Part shown: one piece after another, positions 23,249-35,754 of the stretch
Layout of the letters: the number at the start of each line of letters is the position of its first letter
Numbering within the stretch: position 1 is the stretch's first letter
From: Chloroflexota bacterium
GTDB taxonomy: Bacteria; Chloroflexota; Dormibacteria; CF-121
Direction: 5' to 3'
NCBI GenBank assembly: GCA_005889535.1
Contig: VBHC01000139.1
Coordinates: forward strand, 1-38,061
DNA length: 38,061 nt
The notes under the pieces: model-generated
What the model was told of the DNA's origin: nothing
Database searches by the model: none
What the model saw: only the letters and a program-made list of their open reading frames with translations
Translations under genes and position numbers: made by a program

Positions 23249-24106
23249 TTACCCGATCGGGCGACCGGTAACCAGCGCCAGCGCGATCAGGTAGACGCAG
23301 ATCACGGCGAAGAGCCCGTACTCGAACATGATCCGGCGCGTCAGCGAATCGTCGAGCGCGTGCACGGTCAAGCCCTGCCAGGCATACCAGGCAAACGCGA
23401 GGATCACCGCCACGTACTGGCTTCCCTGGTTGAGGTAGGTCACCATGCCGAAGGCGCCGAAGGTGACGGTACCGGCCGTCAGGAAGGCGGAGAGGAGCGC
23501 GAGTCCCTCTCGCTTGGTGGCGAAGCGAAAGCTGCGATAGCCGCTCAGCAGGGCCACGAAGAAGATCGCGCTGAACTTGATGACGTTGGGCAGGTCAGCC
23601 GACTGGAGGATGAGAAAGAACAGTGCGAGCAGAACGCAAAACGTCGTGGCATCGCGGAGGAACCGGTGGAGCGGGCGCTCGCGCCCCATGCCTCGTGAGA
23701 GATCCACGAAGCTGCTGGCAAAGATGAAAGCCCCCATCGTCAGCATCCCCAGTGAATGCACCCGGTAGTCCGGCGCCAGGATCGAGAAGGCGGCGGCTGC
23801 CACGATGACCAGCACCGGCGTGATGTAGTGGTCGAGGCTAAGCCACGCCGGTGTGCGATTGCGCGCATGCAGGAAGGTGAGACCGAGGGTGACGAGCAGG
23901 GCAAGCCCGGCAGTCGCCTCCCATACCTGGTCGGGCGTCAGCAGCTCGGACTTGAAAGTCAGGCCGATGGCGACGGCCCAGGCGGACAGCAGCCCCAGGT
24001 AGCGGGTACCGAGCTGGATCGGGCGCGGCGCCGGGCGAACCCGAGCACGCGTTCGCTGCTGCCCTGGCGGAAGGGTCGCCGAAGAACTCGCCAGGGCTTC
24101 CGACAT
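23249..24106 (-). CDS. Polytopic membrane protein of unknown function
   Basis: A 285-residue protein with a charged, Pro/Arg-rich N-terminal tail of about 35 residues and roughly eight hydrophobic segments, among them YLGLLSAWAVAIGLTF, TAGLALLVTLGLTFLHA, YITPVLVIVAAAAFSI, FCVLLALFFLIL, FSAIFFVALLSGYRSFRFA and YGLFAVICVYLIALALV. No transporter or enzyme motif is seen; a DUF5656-like assignment is possible but not certain. ATG 24106 was chosen because the upstream open frame is Arg-rich and does not look coding. It follows the cupin gene by 131 bp and converges on the propeller gene. Confidence 0.75.
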   Translation of the reverse strand: MSEALASSSATLPPGQQRTRARVRPAPRPIQLGTRYLGLLSAWAVAIGLTFKSELLTPDQVWEATAGLALLVTLGLTFLHARNRTPAWLSLDHYITPVLVIVAAAAFSILAPDYRVHSLGMLTMGAFIFASSFVDLSRGMGRERPLHRFLRDATTFCVLLALFFLILQSADLPNVIKFSAIFFVALLSGYRSFRFATKREGLALLSAFLTAGTVTFGAFGMVTYLNQGSQYVAVILAFAWYAWQGLTVHALDDSLTRRIMFEYGLFAVICVYLIALALVTGRPIG

Positions 24107-24171
24107 GGCGGCTAGTCTAGCAGGGAAACGTCCGTTTGGGGCCTGGGGAAAGAACCGGCGGCGACCCCCGA

Positions 24172-24231
24172 ATTTGTATTCAAAAACAAATGTTCGACGT
24201 GGGCTGCGGGTTTTGTGGAAACTGTGGAAAG
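24172..24231. other. AT-rich inverted repeat and two DnaA-box-like 9-mers
   Basis: ATTTGT (24172-24177) and ACAAAT (24186-24191) form an inverted repeat in an AT-rich patch. Two tandem 9-mers, TGTGGAAAC (24214-24222) and TGTGGAAAG (24223-24231), each match the DnaA box TGTGNAWAA in reverse at eight of nine positions. The spacing is exactly 9 bp. It lies in the 131-bp gap upstream of the membrane protein gene and may simply be its control region. Confidence 0.35.
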
Positions 24232-24237
24232 TGCGCG

Positions 24238-24597
24238 TCAGGCGATGGTGGTTCCCTGCCGTCCATATTTGTCTTCGAGCCGGACGACGTCGTCGATCTC
24301 CGGTGACGACACTTCGAAAAATTCGCACGCCTCGACCCCGATCATCCGATGCTTGCGACCCGGGGCGATCCGCTGCGACATACCGGGAGTCAGCCGGTAG
24401 GTTTGCAGGCGCCCGCCATCGTCCTCGAGCTGAAGGTCCATCGCCCCCTGCACCACCAGCACCGTCTCGTCTTTTTGCCGATGGTATTGCAGGCTGAGCA
24501 TCTCGCCGGCATTGATATGGATCACCTTGCCAACGTACTTATCGGTGACCGCGAAGCGGTTCTCCCAGCCCCAGGGCTTCTTGACGAACTCAGACAA
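24238..24597 (-). CDS. Cupin, phosphomannose isomerase type II-like
   Basis: A 119-residue single cupin. KPWGWENRFAVTDKYVGKVIHINAGEMLSLQYHRQKDETVLVVQG follows the RPWGxY...SLQxH...E pattern of type II mannose-6-phosphate isomerase domains, with a later His in APGRKHRMIG as a further metal ligand. In bifunctional ManC/AlgA proteins this domain is fused behind the guanylyltransferase; here it stands alone while manC lies at 27145. It may convert fructose-6-phosphate to mannose-6-phosphate. It could also be a regulatory cupin, since the usual HHH stretch is reduced to one His. It overlaps the phosphohexomutase gene by 8 bp. Confidence 0.78.
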   Translation of the reverse strand: MSEFVKKPWGWENRFAVTDKYVGKVIHINAGEMLSLQYHRQKDETVLVVQGAMDLQLEDDGGRLQTYRLTPGMSQRIAPGRKHRMIGVEACEFFEVSSPEIDDVVRLEDKYGRQGTTIA

Positions 24598-26032
24598 GCT
24601 GGCGCAGCCCGAGCTTTTCTTCGAGGGCGGCGAGCAACTGCTCGACCCGCTCCTTCGAGGAGGCCTCGCTATAGACGCGAATCAGCGGCTCGGTGCCGCT
24701 GAAACGGACCAGCACCCAGCTGCCGTCGTCCAGGTAGTACTTGAACCCGTCATCGGTGCGGGATCGCGCCACGCGACCGCCGGCAATCTCGGTGGGTGGC
24801 TCCTTTTCCAGCTTGCCGTACAGCTCCGTCCGACGGGCCGCGTACTCCTCCCGCTCGAGGTGGAGATCGTGCCGGGCGTAGAAATGCGGCCCGACCAGGT
24901 CCGTCAGGTGATCCATGATCCGCGAAAGCGGCTGCCCGTATTTCACGATCATGTCGGCAAACGAGATCCCCGACAGAATACCGTCGCGCTCCGGAATGTG
25001 ACCGCGGAATGCGAAACCGCCGCTCTCCTCCCCGCCGAGCATCGCATTGGTTTCGGCCATCTTCGGCCCGATGTACTTGAAGCCCACCTTGAGCTCGTGC
25101 ACCTTGACGCCAAAGCGCTCGCCCAGCTTGTCGACCATCGAGGTCGAGGTGAGCGACCGCACCACGTCTCCCTTCTGTCCCCGCTTTTCGACCAGGTACA
25201 TCATCAACAGGGCCATGACCTGGAGCTGGTTGATGAAGGTCCCTCGCTCGTCGATGATGCCGACCCGATCGGCGTCGCCGTCGTTCGCGATGCAGAGGTC
25301 GAAGCCGCCGGCCTGCATCCGCTCCATCGCCTCCGGCATGTAGTGGGCGATCGGCTCGGGGTGCATGCCACCGAAGCCAGGGTTGCGCTCCCCATGAATC
25401 TCCTCGACGGTGGTCTTGCCGCCGGAAAGGAGCGCCCTGACGTAGCCCTGGCTGGCGCCGTACATCGGCTCGTGCAGGATACGCAGGCCGGCGGCTTTGA
25501 TCGCGCTGAGGTCGACGAGCCGATTCAGCTGGGCTGCGTAAGAAGGTTGCGGATCGAAGAGCTCGATGGTTCCGTCCCGCTGGGCGTCGTCGAACCGCAC
25601 CTGACGAACCCGTCCGCCGCGCTGGACCCGCTGAATCTCTTCCTCCAACCGGTTGGTGACCTCGGGGGACGCCGACCCGGCGTACTCGGGTTTGTATTTC
25701 AGGCCGCTGAAGTAGTACGGGTTGTGGCTGGCGGTGATGACCAGTCCACCGCTCGCTTTCTTGTCGAGGATCGCGTAGGTGGAGACCTGGGTGGGTGCCG
25801 GGGCATTGATGACGAAGACCTTGACGCCGTTGGCGGCCAGCACCTGGGCGACCTCGCGGGCAAACAGCTCTGAGGCAAACCGGGTGTCGTAGCCGACGAT
25901 GGCCGACGGGTTGGACCGGGTGACGAGATACTGGGCGATCCCCTGGGTGGCGACCCGAACCGACGCGTAGGTGAAGTCATCGGCGATGATGCCACGCCAG
26001 CCGTCGGTGCCGAACTTGATCTCGACGCTCAA
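24590..26032 (-). CDS. Phosphoglucomutase/phosphomannomutase family enzyme
   Basis: A 480-residue alpha-D-phosphohexomutase. It has the catalytic Ser102 in ITASHNPYYF, Mg-binding DGDADR at 251-256, sugar-binding GGEESGGFAFRGH near 330, and a C-terminal phosphate loop RFSGTEPLIRVY. It swaps phosphate between C1 and C6. Between a PMI-like cupin and gmd/manC the likely substrate is mannose-6-phosphate, giving mannose-1-phosphate, but glucose phosphate use cannot be excluded. It lies 64 bp after gmd. Confidence 0.9.
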   Translation of the reverse strand: MSVEIKFGTDGWRGIIADDFTYASVRVATQGIAQYLVTRSNPSAIVGYDTRFASELFAREVAQVLAANGVKVFVINAPAPTQVSTYAILDKKASGGLVITASHNPYYFSGLKYKPEYAGSASPEVTNRLEEEIQRVQRGGRVRQVRFDDAQRDGTIELFDPQPSYAAQLNRLVDLSAIKAAGLRILHEPMYGASQGYVRALLSGGKTTVEEIHGERNPGFGGMHPEPIAHYMPEAMERMQAGGFDLCIANDGDADRVGIIDERGTFINQLQVMALLMMYLVEKRGQKGDVVRSLTSTSMVDKLGERFGVKVHELKVGFKYIGPKMAETNAMLGGEESGGFAFRGHIPERDGILSGISFADMIVKYGQPLSRIMDHLTDLVGPHFYARHDLHLEREEYAARRTELYGKLEKEPPTEIAGGRVARSRTDDGFKYYLDDGSWVLVRFSGTEPLIRVYSEASSKERVEQLLAALEEKLGLRQLV

Positions 26033-26096
26033 CCTACGTTGCCACCGTCCTGGCTAATCCTAGCGGGCAAGGCGAGGGCGACCCGGAGATTCGGCG

Positions 26097-27131
26097 TCAG
26101 CTGGCTTTGGCGGATGGAGCCCGCAGCACATCGCCCGGTCGCACACCAAGGGCGGTCAGATCGGATTCCAGCATCTCGCGGATCATGTCCTCGAACCCGA
26201 TCTTCGGACGCCATCCCAGCTGGGAGCGGGCCTTGCTGGGATCGCCCCGCAGGTCCGGCACTTCCGCCGGCCGGAAGTAGGCGCGATCGACCTCGACGTA
26301 TTTTTCCCAGTCCAGCCCACCCAATCCGAAGGCGAGCTCAGCGAGCTGGCGGATGCTCCGTTCGACGCCGGTCGCGATGACGTAGTCGTCGGGCGTCTGC
26401 TGCTGCAGCATCAGCCACATCGCCTCGACGTAGTCGCGGGCGTGCCCCCAATCCCGCTTGGCGTCGAGGTTCCCGAGCCGCAGTTTCGTCGCTCGCCCGG
26501 CGAGGATGGCCGCCACGCCCCGGGTCACCTTCCGAGTGACAAAGTTCTCGCCACGTCGCGGCGATTCGTGGTTGAACAGGATCCCGCTGCAGGCAAACAG
26601 GCCGTGCGCCTCGCGGTAGTTGATCGTGGTCCAGTGCGCATAGAGCTTGGCGACGGCGTACGGGCTGCGCGGATGGAATGGGCTCCGCTCGTTTTGGGGC
26701 GGCGGTGTCAGCCCGAACATCTCCGATGTCGAGGCCTGATAGAAGCGGGTGGGCAGCCGGGTGGAGCGAATCGCTTCCAGCAGGCGGGTCGTGCCCAGCC
26801 CGTCCGTGTTCCCGGTGTACTCGGGCTGATCGAATGAGATATGAACGTGGCTCTGGGCCGCCAGGTTGTAGATCTCGTCGGGCTCGGCGGTCATCACGAG
26901 CCGGTTGAGTCCGCCGGAGTCGGTCATGTCCCCGTAATGGAGCACCAGCCGGGCGGCGTCCTGGTCGCCGGGCGAGCCATGCTCGAGGTGATCGATGCGG
27001 CTGCGGTTCATGGTTGACGAGCGGCGGACGACTCCGTGGACCTCGTAGCCCTTGGCCAGCAATAGTTCGGCGAGGTACGAGCCATCCTGCCCGGTGATGC
27101 CGGTGATCAGCGCGCGCTTGGTCACGGCCAC
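26097..27131 (-). CDS. gmd: GDP-mannose 4,6-dehydratase
   Basis: A 344-residue extended short-chain dehydrogenase. The NADP Rossmann motif is [29 protein letters not shown] (from residue 11), followed by [25 protein letters not shown] with the catalytic acids, and Tyr158-x3-Lys162 ([12 protein letters not shown]). The [22 protein letters not shown] and [15 protein letters not shown] segments are diagnostic for Gmd. It makes GDP-4-keto-6-deoxy-D-mannose. It sits 13 bp after manC and two genes after rmd, the next enzyme. Confidence 0.95.
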   Translation of the reverse strand: MAVTKRALITGITGQDGSYLAELLLAKGYEVHGVVRRSSTMNRSRIDHLEHGSPGDQDAARLVLHYGDMTDSGGLNRLVMTAEPDEIYNLAAQSHVHISFDQPEYTGNTDGLGTTRLLEAIRSTRLPTRFYQASTSEMFGLTPPPQNERSPFHPRSPYAVAKLYAHWTTINYREAHGLFACSGILFNHESPRRGENFVTRKVTRGVAAILAGRATKLRLGNLDAKRDWGHARDYVEAMWLMLQQQTPDDYVIATGVERSIRQLAELAFGLGGLDWEKYVEVDRAYFRPAEVPDLRGDPSKARSQLGWRPKIGFEDMIREMLESDLTALGVRPGDVLRAPSAKAS

Positions 27132-27144
27132 AGTCTAATGACGG

Positions 27145-28215
27145 TCACAGGTATTCCGTCTTGCCCGTTTGCTTGAGGCGGTCGACGATCAACTTCACAT
27201 CCTGGGATCGGGCTTTCGGACAGATCAGGATGGCGTCGTCGGTCTCGATCACGACCATGTCCTCCAGCCCCACGGCGGCTACCAGCTTGGTTGGGGAGTG
27301 GATCATGCAGTTCTTCGAGTCGATCAGCACCGACTCACCCTCGACGAAGTTGCCGGCCTCATCCTGTTCCAGGATGTCGTGCAGGTCGGCCCAGGAGCCG
27401 AGATCATGCCACTCGAAGGTGGCCCCGACGACGAGCAGGTTAGTCGTCCGCTCCAGCACGGCGGTGTCGATCGCTTCGGTTGGCAGCGTCTCGTACGCGG
27501 CGTCCGCCTCGTCGATGCGGCCCGCCCGACGCGATTGCCTCACCCGCTCCAGGCCCTGGTAGAGGGCGGGCGCGTGGGCGGCCATCTCGGTGAAAAGCAC
27601 GTCGACCGGCCAGCTGAAGAGTCCCAGGTTCCAGAGATAGGAGCCCGATGCTAAAAAGCCTTCGGCGGTTTTGAGATCAGGCTTTTCCACAAAGCGGACC
27701 ACCCGATACACCGCCGGCGCCTCAACGCCGTCGAGAGGCGCCCCCACCTCGATGTAGCCGAACGCGGTCGAGGCATATGGTGGTCGCAGCCCCACGGTAA
27801 CGAGCGAGCGTTTCGACTCCGCCCAGCGCGCCTCGGCGTCCAGGGTCTTCAAGTACGCGTCCTCGTCGTGACCGAGATAGTGGTCCGCATGGACCGAGAG
27901 CATGGTCGCCTGTGGATCACGTTCCGCTATCGCGAGCGCGGCGAGGCCGAGCGCCGAGGCGGTGCCGCGCCGCGCCGGCTCGACGATGAACTGTTCGTCG
28001 GAGAGCGTGGGCAACTGGTCGCGAATGCTCTTCACCTGGGACTGTTCGGTCACGACGTAGACGTTGTCCGTCAGGCGCGACACCCGCGCGTGCGTCGACT
28101 GCAGCAAGGATTGCGCCCCGTGGAGGGTCAGCAGGTGCTTGGGCGACTTTTCGCGGGAGCGCGGCCAGAGCCGGGTCCCGCTCCCACCGGCCAGGATTAC
28201 GACGTGGCGGGCCAT
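27145..28215 (-). CDS. manC: Mannose-1-phosphate guanylyltransferase
   Basis: A 356-residue nucleotidyltransferase that makes GDP-mannose. The signature LAGGSGTRLWPRSREKSPKHLL lies at residues 8-29, with the FIVEPARRGTASALGLAAL segment near 77, FVEKPDLKTAEGFL near 175 and NLGLFSWPVDVLF near 197. There is no C-terminal isomerase domain; the separate cupin at 24238 could supply it. Its ATG overlaps the rmd stop by one base (TGATG), so the two are co-translated. Confidence 0.94.
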   Translation of the reverse strand: MARHVVILAGGSGTRLWPRSREKSPKHLLTLHGAQSLLQSTHARVSRLTDNVYVVTEQSQVKSIRDQLPTLSDEQFIVEPARRGTASALGLAALAIAERDPQATMLSVHADHYLGHDEDAYLKTLDAEARWAESKRSLVTVGLRPPYASTAFGYIEVGAPLDGVEAPAVYRVVRFVEKPDLKTAEGFLASGSYLWNLGLFSWPVDVLFTEMAAHAPALYQGLERVRQSRRAGRIDEADAAYETLPTEAIDTAVLERTTNLLVVGATFEWHDLGSWADLHDILEQDEAGNFVEGESVLIDSKNCMIHSPTKLVAAVGLEDMVVIETDDAILICPKARSQDVKLIVDRLKQTGKTEYL

Positions 28216-29192
28216 CAGGCCACGCTCCGCTCGGAGCGACGCCAGTAGTTGAGGGTGTCCCGGAGCGTGCGGTCCAGCGCGATCCGCGGGCGCCAGCCGG
28301 TGAGCCGCTGGAACCGGCGGGCGTCGCAGACGTAGACATCGGCCTCGGCAGTGCGCGTCCGGCTCGGATCCACCTCCACCGCAACCTTCGCCCGGGTCAT
28401 CGTCAACAGACGCGCGAGGACGTCGCGCAGCGCCGGCGCCGATCCCGATCCGATGTTGTACACCTCACCCGGCCTCCCCTTGGCCACCGCCAACAGGTAG
28501 GCCAGCGCGATGTCGCGGACATCCGTAAAGTCGCGACGCGCCCCCAGGTTGCCCACCTTGAGCGTCGCTTCCTGCTTGCCCAGCTCGATACGGGCGATCT
28601 GTTGGGCGAAGCTGGCGATGGCGAACTGCGGCGCCTGCCGCGGCCCCGCGTGGTTGAAGGGTCGCACCCGGATCGCAGGCAGGCCGTGGCTCAGGTGATA
28701 CTGCAGCGCGAGCAGGTCCTGGGCGACCTTGCTCACCCCGTAGGGCGTGAGCGGACGCAAGGGGGTGTCCTCGTCGAGCCGGCGCGCGCGGCCGGCTGGC
28801 CGTCCGTATTCATCACCCGAACCGACCACCAGCACCCGCGGCATCGGATCGAGCCGCACCAGGGCGCCCAGCACGTTCGCCTCGAGGCCGGCGTTGGTGG
28901 CGATCGTCCCACCCGGATCGTCCCAGGACGCTGCCGGGCTGCTCAGCGCCGCCAGGTGGAACACCCATTGCGGCCGCACCTCCTGCACCAGTGCCTCGAC
29001 GGCGCCCTGCTCGAGCAGGTCGACCCGGTAGGTGACGACCTGCGCCGAGAGCTCGGCCCGTGGATCCGCCTGGGGGCGCCGAATGGTCCCGTGGACCGAA
29101 TACCGCCGCCGGGTGAGAAGGTCGGAGAGATGGCTCCCGGCGAAGCCGTCGATGCCGGTAACGAGACAACGCCTCAAACGCTCGCGTGGCAC
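28215..29192 (-). CDS. rmd: GDP-4-keto-6-deoxy-D-mannose reductase-like SDR
   Basis: A 325-residue extended SDR. GIDGFAGSHLSDLL from residue 13 is the NAD(P) loop, with HLAALSSPAASW, VVGSGDEYG and the catalytic Tyr151-x3-Lys155 (TPYGVSKVAQDLLA). It has RPFNHAGPRQAPQFAIASFA and DFTDVRDIALAYL, typical of Rmd/RfbD-like reductases. In this setting it most likely reduces the Gmd product to GDP-D-rhamnose. A second dehydratase or a GDP-talose type enzyme is the alternative. GTG start, 39 bp after metK. Confidence 0.85.
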   Translation of the reverse strand: MPRERLRRCLVTGIDGFAGSHLSDLLTRRRYSVHGTIRRPQADPRAELSAQVVTYRVDLLEQGAVEALVQEVRPQWVFHLAALSSPAASWDDPGGTIATNAGLEANVLGALVRLDPMPRVLVVGSGDEYGRPAGRARRLDEDTPLRPLTPYGVSKVAQDLLALQYHLSHGLPAIRVRPFNHAGPRQAPQFAIASFAQQIARIELGKQEATLKVGNLGARRDFTDVRDIALAYLLAVAKGRPGEVYNIGSGSAPALRDVLARLLTMTRAKVAVEVDPSRTRTAEADVYVCDARRFQRLTGWRPRIALDRTLRDTLNYWRRSERSVA

Positions 29193-29231
29193 TAAAGCGC
29201 CGCTCGCGTGGGCCGGCGGGCCCGTTGGCTC

Positions 29232-32624
<3,393 letters not shown>

Positions 32625-33161
32625 CTAGAACTTCAAATGCGAGACGACGTTGTATTCCGACAGGTTGTCGGCGCCTTTGAGAAATTTTAGTTCGATCAGG
32701 AAGGAGATGCCCACCACCTTGCCGCCGAGCTGCTGAACCAGGCGGGCCGTCGTCCGGGCTGTACCCCCGGTTGCCAGCAGGTCGTCGACGATCACGACGG
32801 CCTGCCCTGGTTTGATCGCGTCTTTATGGATCTCGAGCACCGCGGAACCATATTCGAGCGCGTACGCCTCCGTGAGCTTCTGGCCGGGGAGCTTCCCTTC
32901 CTTGCGCACCGGGACGAAGCCGGCATCGAGCAGGTAGGCCAGCGCTCCACCGAAGATGAAACCGCGAGACTCGACGCCGACCACCAGCTCGACGGCCTTC
33001 CCCCGGTAGGTTTCCGCCATGATGTCGACCGCTTGCCGAAAGGCATGGGCGTCCTGGAGCAGGGTGGTGATGTCCTTGAAAAGGATGCCCTCTTTGGGGA
33101 AATTCGGCACATCGCGGATCTTCTCCGCGAGCGCGCGAACGATCGCGCCATCTTCTGGCAC
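32625..33161 (-). CDS. apt: Adenine phosphoribosyltransferase
   Basis: A 178-residue type I PRTase joining adenine to PRPP to make AMP. FPKEGILFKDITTLLQD at 21-37 is the adenine-specific N-terminal motif. VGVESRGFIFGGALAYLL and VPVRKEGKLPG follow, then the PRPP loop VVIVDDLLATGGTA at 122-135. GTG start. Its TAG abuts the ATG of the PfkB kinase. Together with PfkB and ahcY it returns adenine and adenosine from SAM use to AMP. Confidence 0.95.
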   Translation of the reverse strand: MPEDGAIVRALAEKIRDVPNFPKEGILFKDITTLLQDAHAFRQAVDIMAETYRGKAVELVVGVESRGFIFGGALAYLLDAGFVPVRKEGKLPGQKLTEAYALEYGSAVLEIHKDAIKPGQAVVIVDDLLATGGTARTTARLVQQLGGKVVGISFLIELKFLKGADNLSEYNVVSHLKF

Positions 33162-33189
33162 GCGAGTAGTTTAGGGTTACCGCCGGCGC

Positions 33190-34620
33190 CTAGCGTGCCC
33201 CGAGCCCGGAGCGCACGATCGACCATTCCTCCGCAGTGAGCGCCCGCAGTGCGAATAACGCCGCGACGTAGACCGTGGCGCCGAGGATGGCCACGAATGC
33301 AAGCGGCCACGAACGGATCGGGTACAGGACCGCGCCCATCACGGCGGCGCTCGCGATCACCCGGACGCTGGCCCCCACGATCCGCACCGGGGCACGATAC
33401 CGCCGCAGGAGCCACAAGCCACCGGCGAACAGCGCGGCTTCGGTCAGGGTCGAGGCGGCCGCGGCACCGAGATAGCCGTAGGGGGGGATGAGCGCCAGAT
33501 TGAGCGCGATGTTGACGACCAGGGTGACCAGCGAAAGCCTGGTGAAGTCGACCTGGCGATTGACGGCGGTGAGGGTGTAGATGAACGCGTTGTTGACGAA
33601 AAGAAGCGCGATGGACGGCGCGAGGATGCGCAGCGCCGGGATCGATGGGTCGAAGCTGTGACCGAACGCGAGTGGCACGAGGGAGTCGGCGGTGATGCCG
33701 ATCCCAACCGCCAGCGGCAGGGCGACGATGGCCAGCATCTTGAAAGACTTCTCATAGGCAAACTCAAGCCGCCGGCTTTCGGTGGCGGCCACCAGTGACA
33801 GAGCCGGGAAGACGGCGCCCATGGCCGACTGTGGAATCCAGGCGACGGCGTCGACAAATCGGTTCGCGGCGGCATACCAGCCGACCATCTGGAAACCTTT
33901 CAAGGTCTGCAGCAGGACGACGTCGAGCTGGGCGTAGATGGTGGTGATGGTGAATCCCAGCGCGAGCGGCACGCCGGCTGCCAGCAGGCGTCGGACAAAG
34001 GCGGGATCGAGCCGCGCCTCGATGCGCTCGTGCCAGTGCCAGCGGATGATCGCAACCGCGAACACGCAGGTGAACAGGTAGCTCGCTGAATAGACCCAGA
34101 GGAAGACATCCCAGGTGGCTCCCCGTTCGATCGCAAGCAGGGTAAGCCCCAGGACCAGGATCGCCTCGGCGACGATGGCGACCGCCTCGTAGATGAGCCG
34201 GCCACGGATGTAGAAGACGGCACGCAGCAGGCTCGAGTAGCTGGTGGTCAGCAGCAGGGTAAAGGCTGCGATCGTGTAGGGAAAGAGCACAGGGGCAAGG
34301 AGGCGGAGCGCACCGGCCAGGAGAACGAGCGCCGCCACCGACAGGACGAAGCGGGTACCGACGAGGTTTGAGAGGTAACGGCGGAACTCGCCGCGATCCC
34401 GCGAGACATCCCGGATGAAGACGGTTTGCAGGCCGAGGTCCGCGACCACGCCGACCAGCGTTACGTAGACCACCATGGTGGCGAACCGCCCAAAGCGCTC
34501 GGCACCGAGGTGATGTACGAGCAGCACGACGACCGCGAACACCGCGAGCTTGGCCACGGCTCGCGCTCCCACCACCAGCGCGCTATTGCGCAGGGTCCGG
34601 GATGCCAGGCGTTCGCTCAC
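33190..34620 (-). CDS. Polysaccharide flippase (Wzx/RfbX, MATE-like)
   Basis: A 476-residue membrane protein with about twelve to fourteen hydrophobic helices from LRNSALVVGARAVAKLAVFAVVVLLVHHLG to the C-terminus. YAAANRFVDAVAWIPQSAMGAVFPALS and the NNAFIYTLTAVNRQ segment are typical of the polysaccharide transport (PST/MATE-like) family. It would flip lipid-linked sugar units across the membrane. The GDP-deoxyhexose genes downstream and the glycosyltransferases at 35755 and 36878 support a role in surface glycan export. GTG start 34620, 28 bp before apt. Confidence 0.9.
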   Translation of the reverse strand: MSERLASRTLRNSALVVGARAVAKLAVFAVVVLLVHHLGAERFGRFATMVVYVTLVGVVADLGLQTVFIRDVSRDRGEFRRYLSNLVGTRFVLSVAALVLLAGALRLLAPVLFPYTIAAFTLLLTTSYSSLLRAVFYIRGRLIYEAVAIVAEAILVLGLTLLAIERGATWDVFLWVYSASYLFTCVFAVAIIRWHWHERIEARLDPAFVRRLLAAGVPLALGFTITTIYAQLDVVLLQTLKGFQMVGWYAAANRFVDAVAWIPQSAMGAVFPALSLVAATESRRLEFAYEKSFKMLAIVALPLAVGIGITADSLVPLAFGHSFDPSIPALRILAPSIALLFVNNAFIYTLTAVNRQVDFTRLSLVTLVVNIALNLALIPPYGYLGAAAASTLTEAALFAGGLWLLRRYRAPVRIVGASVRVIASAAVMGAVLYPIRSWPLAFVAILGATVYVAALFALRALTAEEWSIVRSGLGAR

Positions 34621-34678
34621 GGCGCGGATTCTAGTTCAGTTCCACGCGAACCTTACGATTGCCAACGAGGTCGTTGCT

Positions 34679-34684
34679 TAACAT
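34679..34684 (+). promoter_or_regulatory. Candidate -10 box of trpS
   Basis: TAACAT ends 6 nt before the trpS ATG, which has no ribosome site. The arrangement predicts a leaderless transcript; no clear -35 is seen. No T-box fits in the 70-bp gap. Confidence 0.35.
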
Positions 34685-34690
34685 TCGTGG

Positions 34691-35692
34691 ATGCAGCCGA
34701 CCCCGGGAAAGCCCCGCGTGTTTTCTGGCATCCAGCCCAGCGGCGGCCTTCACCTCGGTAACTACCTGGGCGCAATCCGGAACTGGGTCCGCGACCAGGA
34801 TAGATACGACAACATCTTCTGCATCGTCGACCTGCATGCGATCACGCTGCCGCAAGATCCCACCGCACTGAGAGAGAACACGCTCGACCTTGCCGCCATC
34901 TACCTGGCGAGTGGCATCAAGCAAGACCAGGCGATGTTCATCCAGTCGCAAGTGGCGGCGCACGCCGAACTTGCATGGATTTTTCAGTGCTTCACGCCGG
35001 TGGGGTGGCTGGAGCGCATGACCCAATTTCGGGACCGGACCGCACGGCAGGGTCGAGAGCGGATCGGCGCCGGGATTCTGACCTATCCATCCTTGATGGC
35101 GGCCGACATCATGCTGTACGACACCAGGTACGTCCCCGTCGGTGAGGACCAGCGTCAACACATCGAGTACACCCGCGATCTCGGGCAACGAATCAACCAG
35201 CGTTTTGGTGAGATCCTCGTGATTCCGGAGGCGCTGATTCAGAAGGCCGGTGCAGAGATCAAGGGCCTCGACGACCCAGAGAAGAAGATGAGCAAAAGCT
35301 TAGCCGCCGATGCGCCCGGCCATGCGATCTTCATGCTCGACGCGCCCGACGTGATCCGCAAGAAGCTGGCGCGCGCCCAGACGGACGCTGAGCCCGCCGT
35401 CCGGTTCCCAGCCGGCGCCGGCGTTCGAAACCTGCTGGAGATCTATCGGACCATCAAAGACAAAGACTGGCCCGCCGTCGAGCAGGAGTTCGCCGGTAAG
35501 CCGTACAGCGTGCTGAAGAGCACGGTCGCCGATGCCGTGATCGAGGCGCTCACCCCAATCCAGGAGCGATACCGGGAAATTCGATCAGACGACGCGGCGC
35601 TGATGCTGCAGCTGCACCGGACCGCCGACCGGCTGGCGCCGATCGCGAACTCCACCCTGCGACGCGTCCAGCACGCGGTCGGGCTACGGTAG
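34691..35692 (+). CDS. trpS: Tryptophanyl-tRNA synthetase
   Basis: A 333-residue class I synthetase. The HIGH-type motif is HLGN at residues 21-24 in FSGIQPSGGLHLGNYLGAI, and the KMSKS loop is at 199-203 in DDPEKKMSKS. LTYPSLMAADIMLYDTRYVPVGEDQRQHIEYTRDL in the middle binds tryptophan and ATP. It charges tRNA-Trp. It diverges from the flippase over 70 bp and is the only obvious housekeeping gene inside the glycan region. Confidence 0.95.
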   Translation: MQPTPGKPRVFSGIQPSGGLHLGNYLGAIRNWVRDQDRYDNIFCIVDLHAITLPQDPTALRENTLDLAAIYLASGIKQDQAMFIQSQVAAHAELAWIFQCFTPVGWLERMTQFRDRTARQGRERIGAGILTYPSLMAADIMLYDTRYVPVGEDQRQHIEYTRDLGQRINQRFGEILVIPEALIQKAGAEIKGLDDPEKKMSKSLAADAPGHAIFMLDAPDVIRKKLARAQTDAEPAVRFPAGAGVRNLLEIYRTIKDKDWPAVEQEFAGKPYSVLKSTVADAVIEALTPIQERYREIRSDDAALMLQLHRTADRLAPIANSTLRRVQHAVGLR

Positions 35693-35754
35693 GCCGGCGG
35701 CTCGCCGAGCTGGTCCCGCGGCCCGCCCAACTTGGCGGGGTTCTGGCGGCGGCG

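Noticed and set aside
24180-24197. LexA/SOS box before the membrane protein gene
   Set aside because: Only one half (GTTCGA) matches; the other half reads AAAAAC instead of TCGAAC.
34621-34690. T-box leader before trpS
   Set aside because: The 70-bp gap is too short, and no antiterminator or terminator fold is visible.
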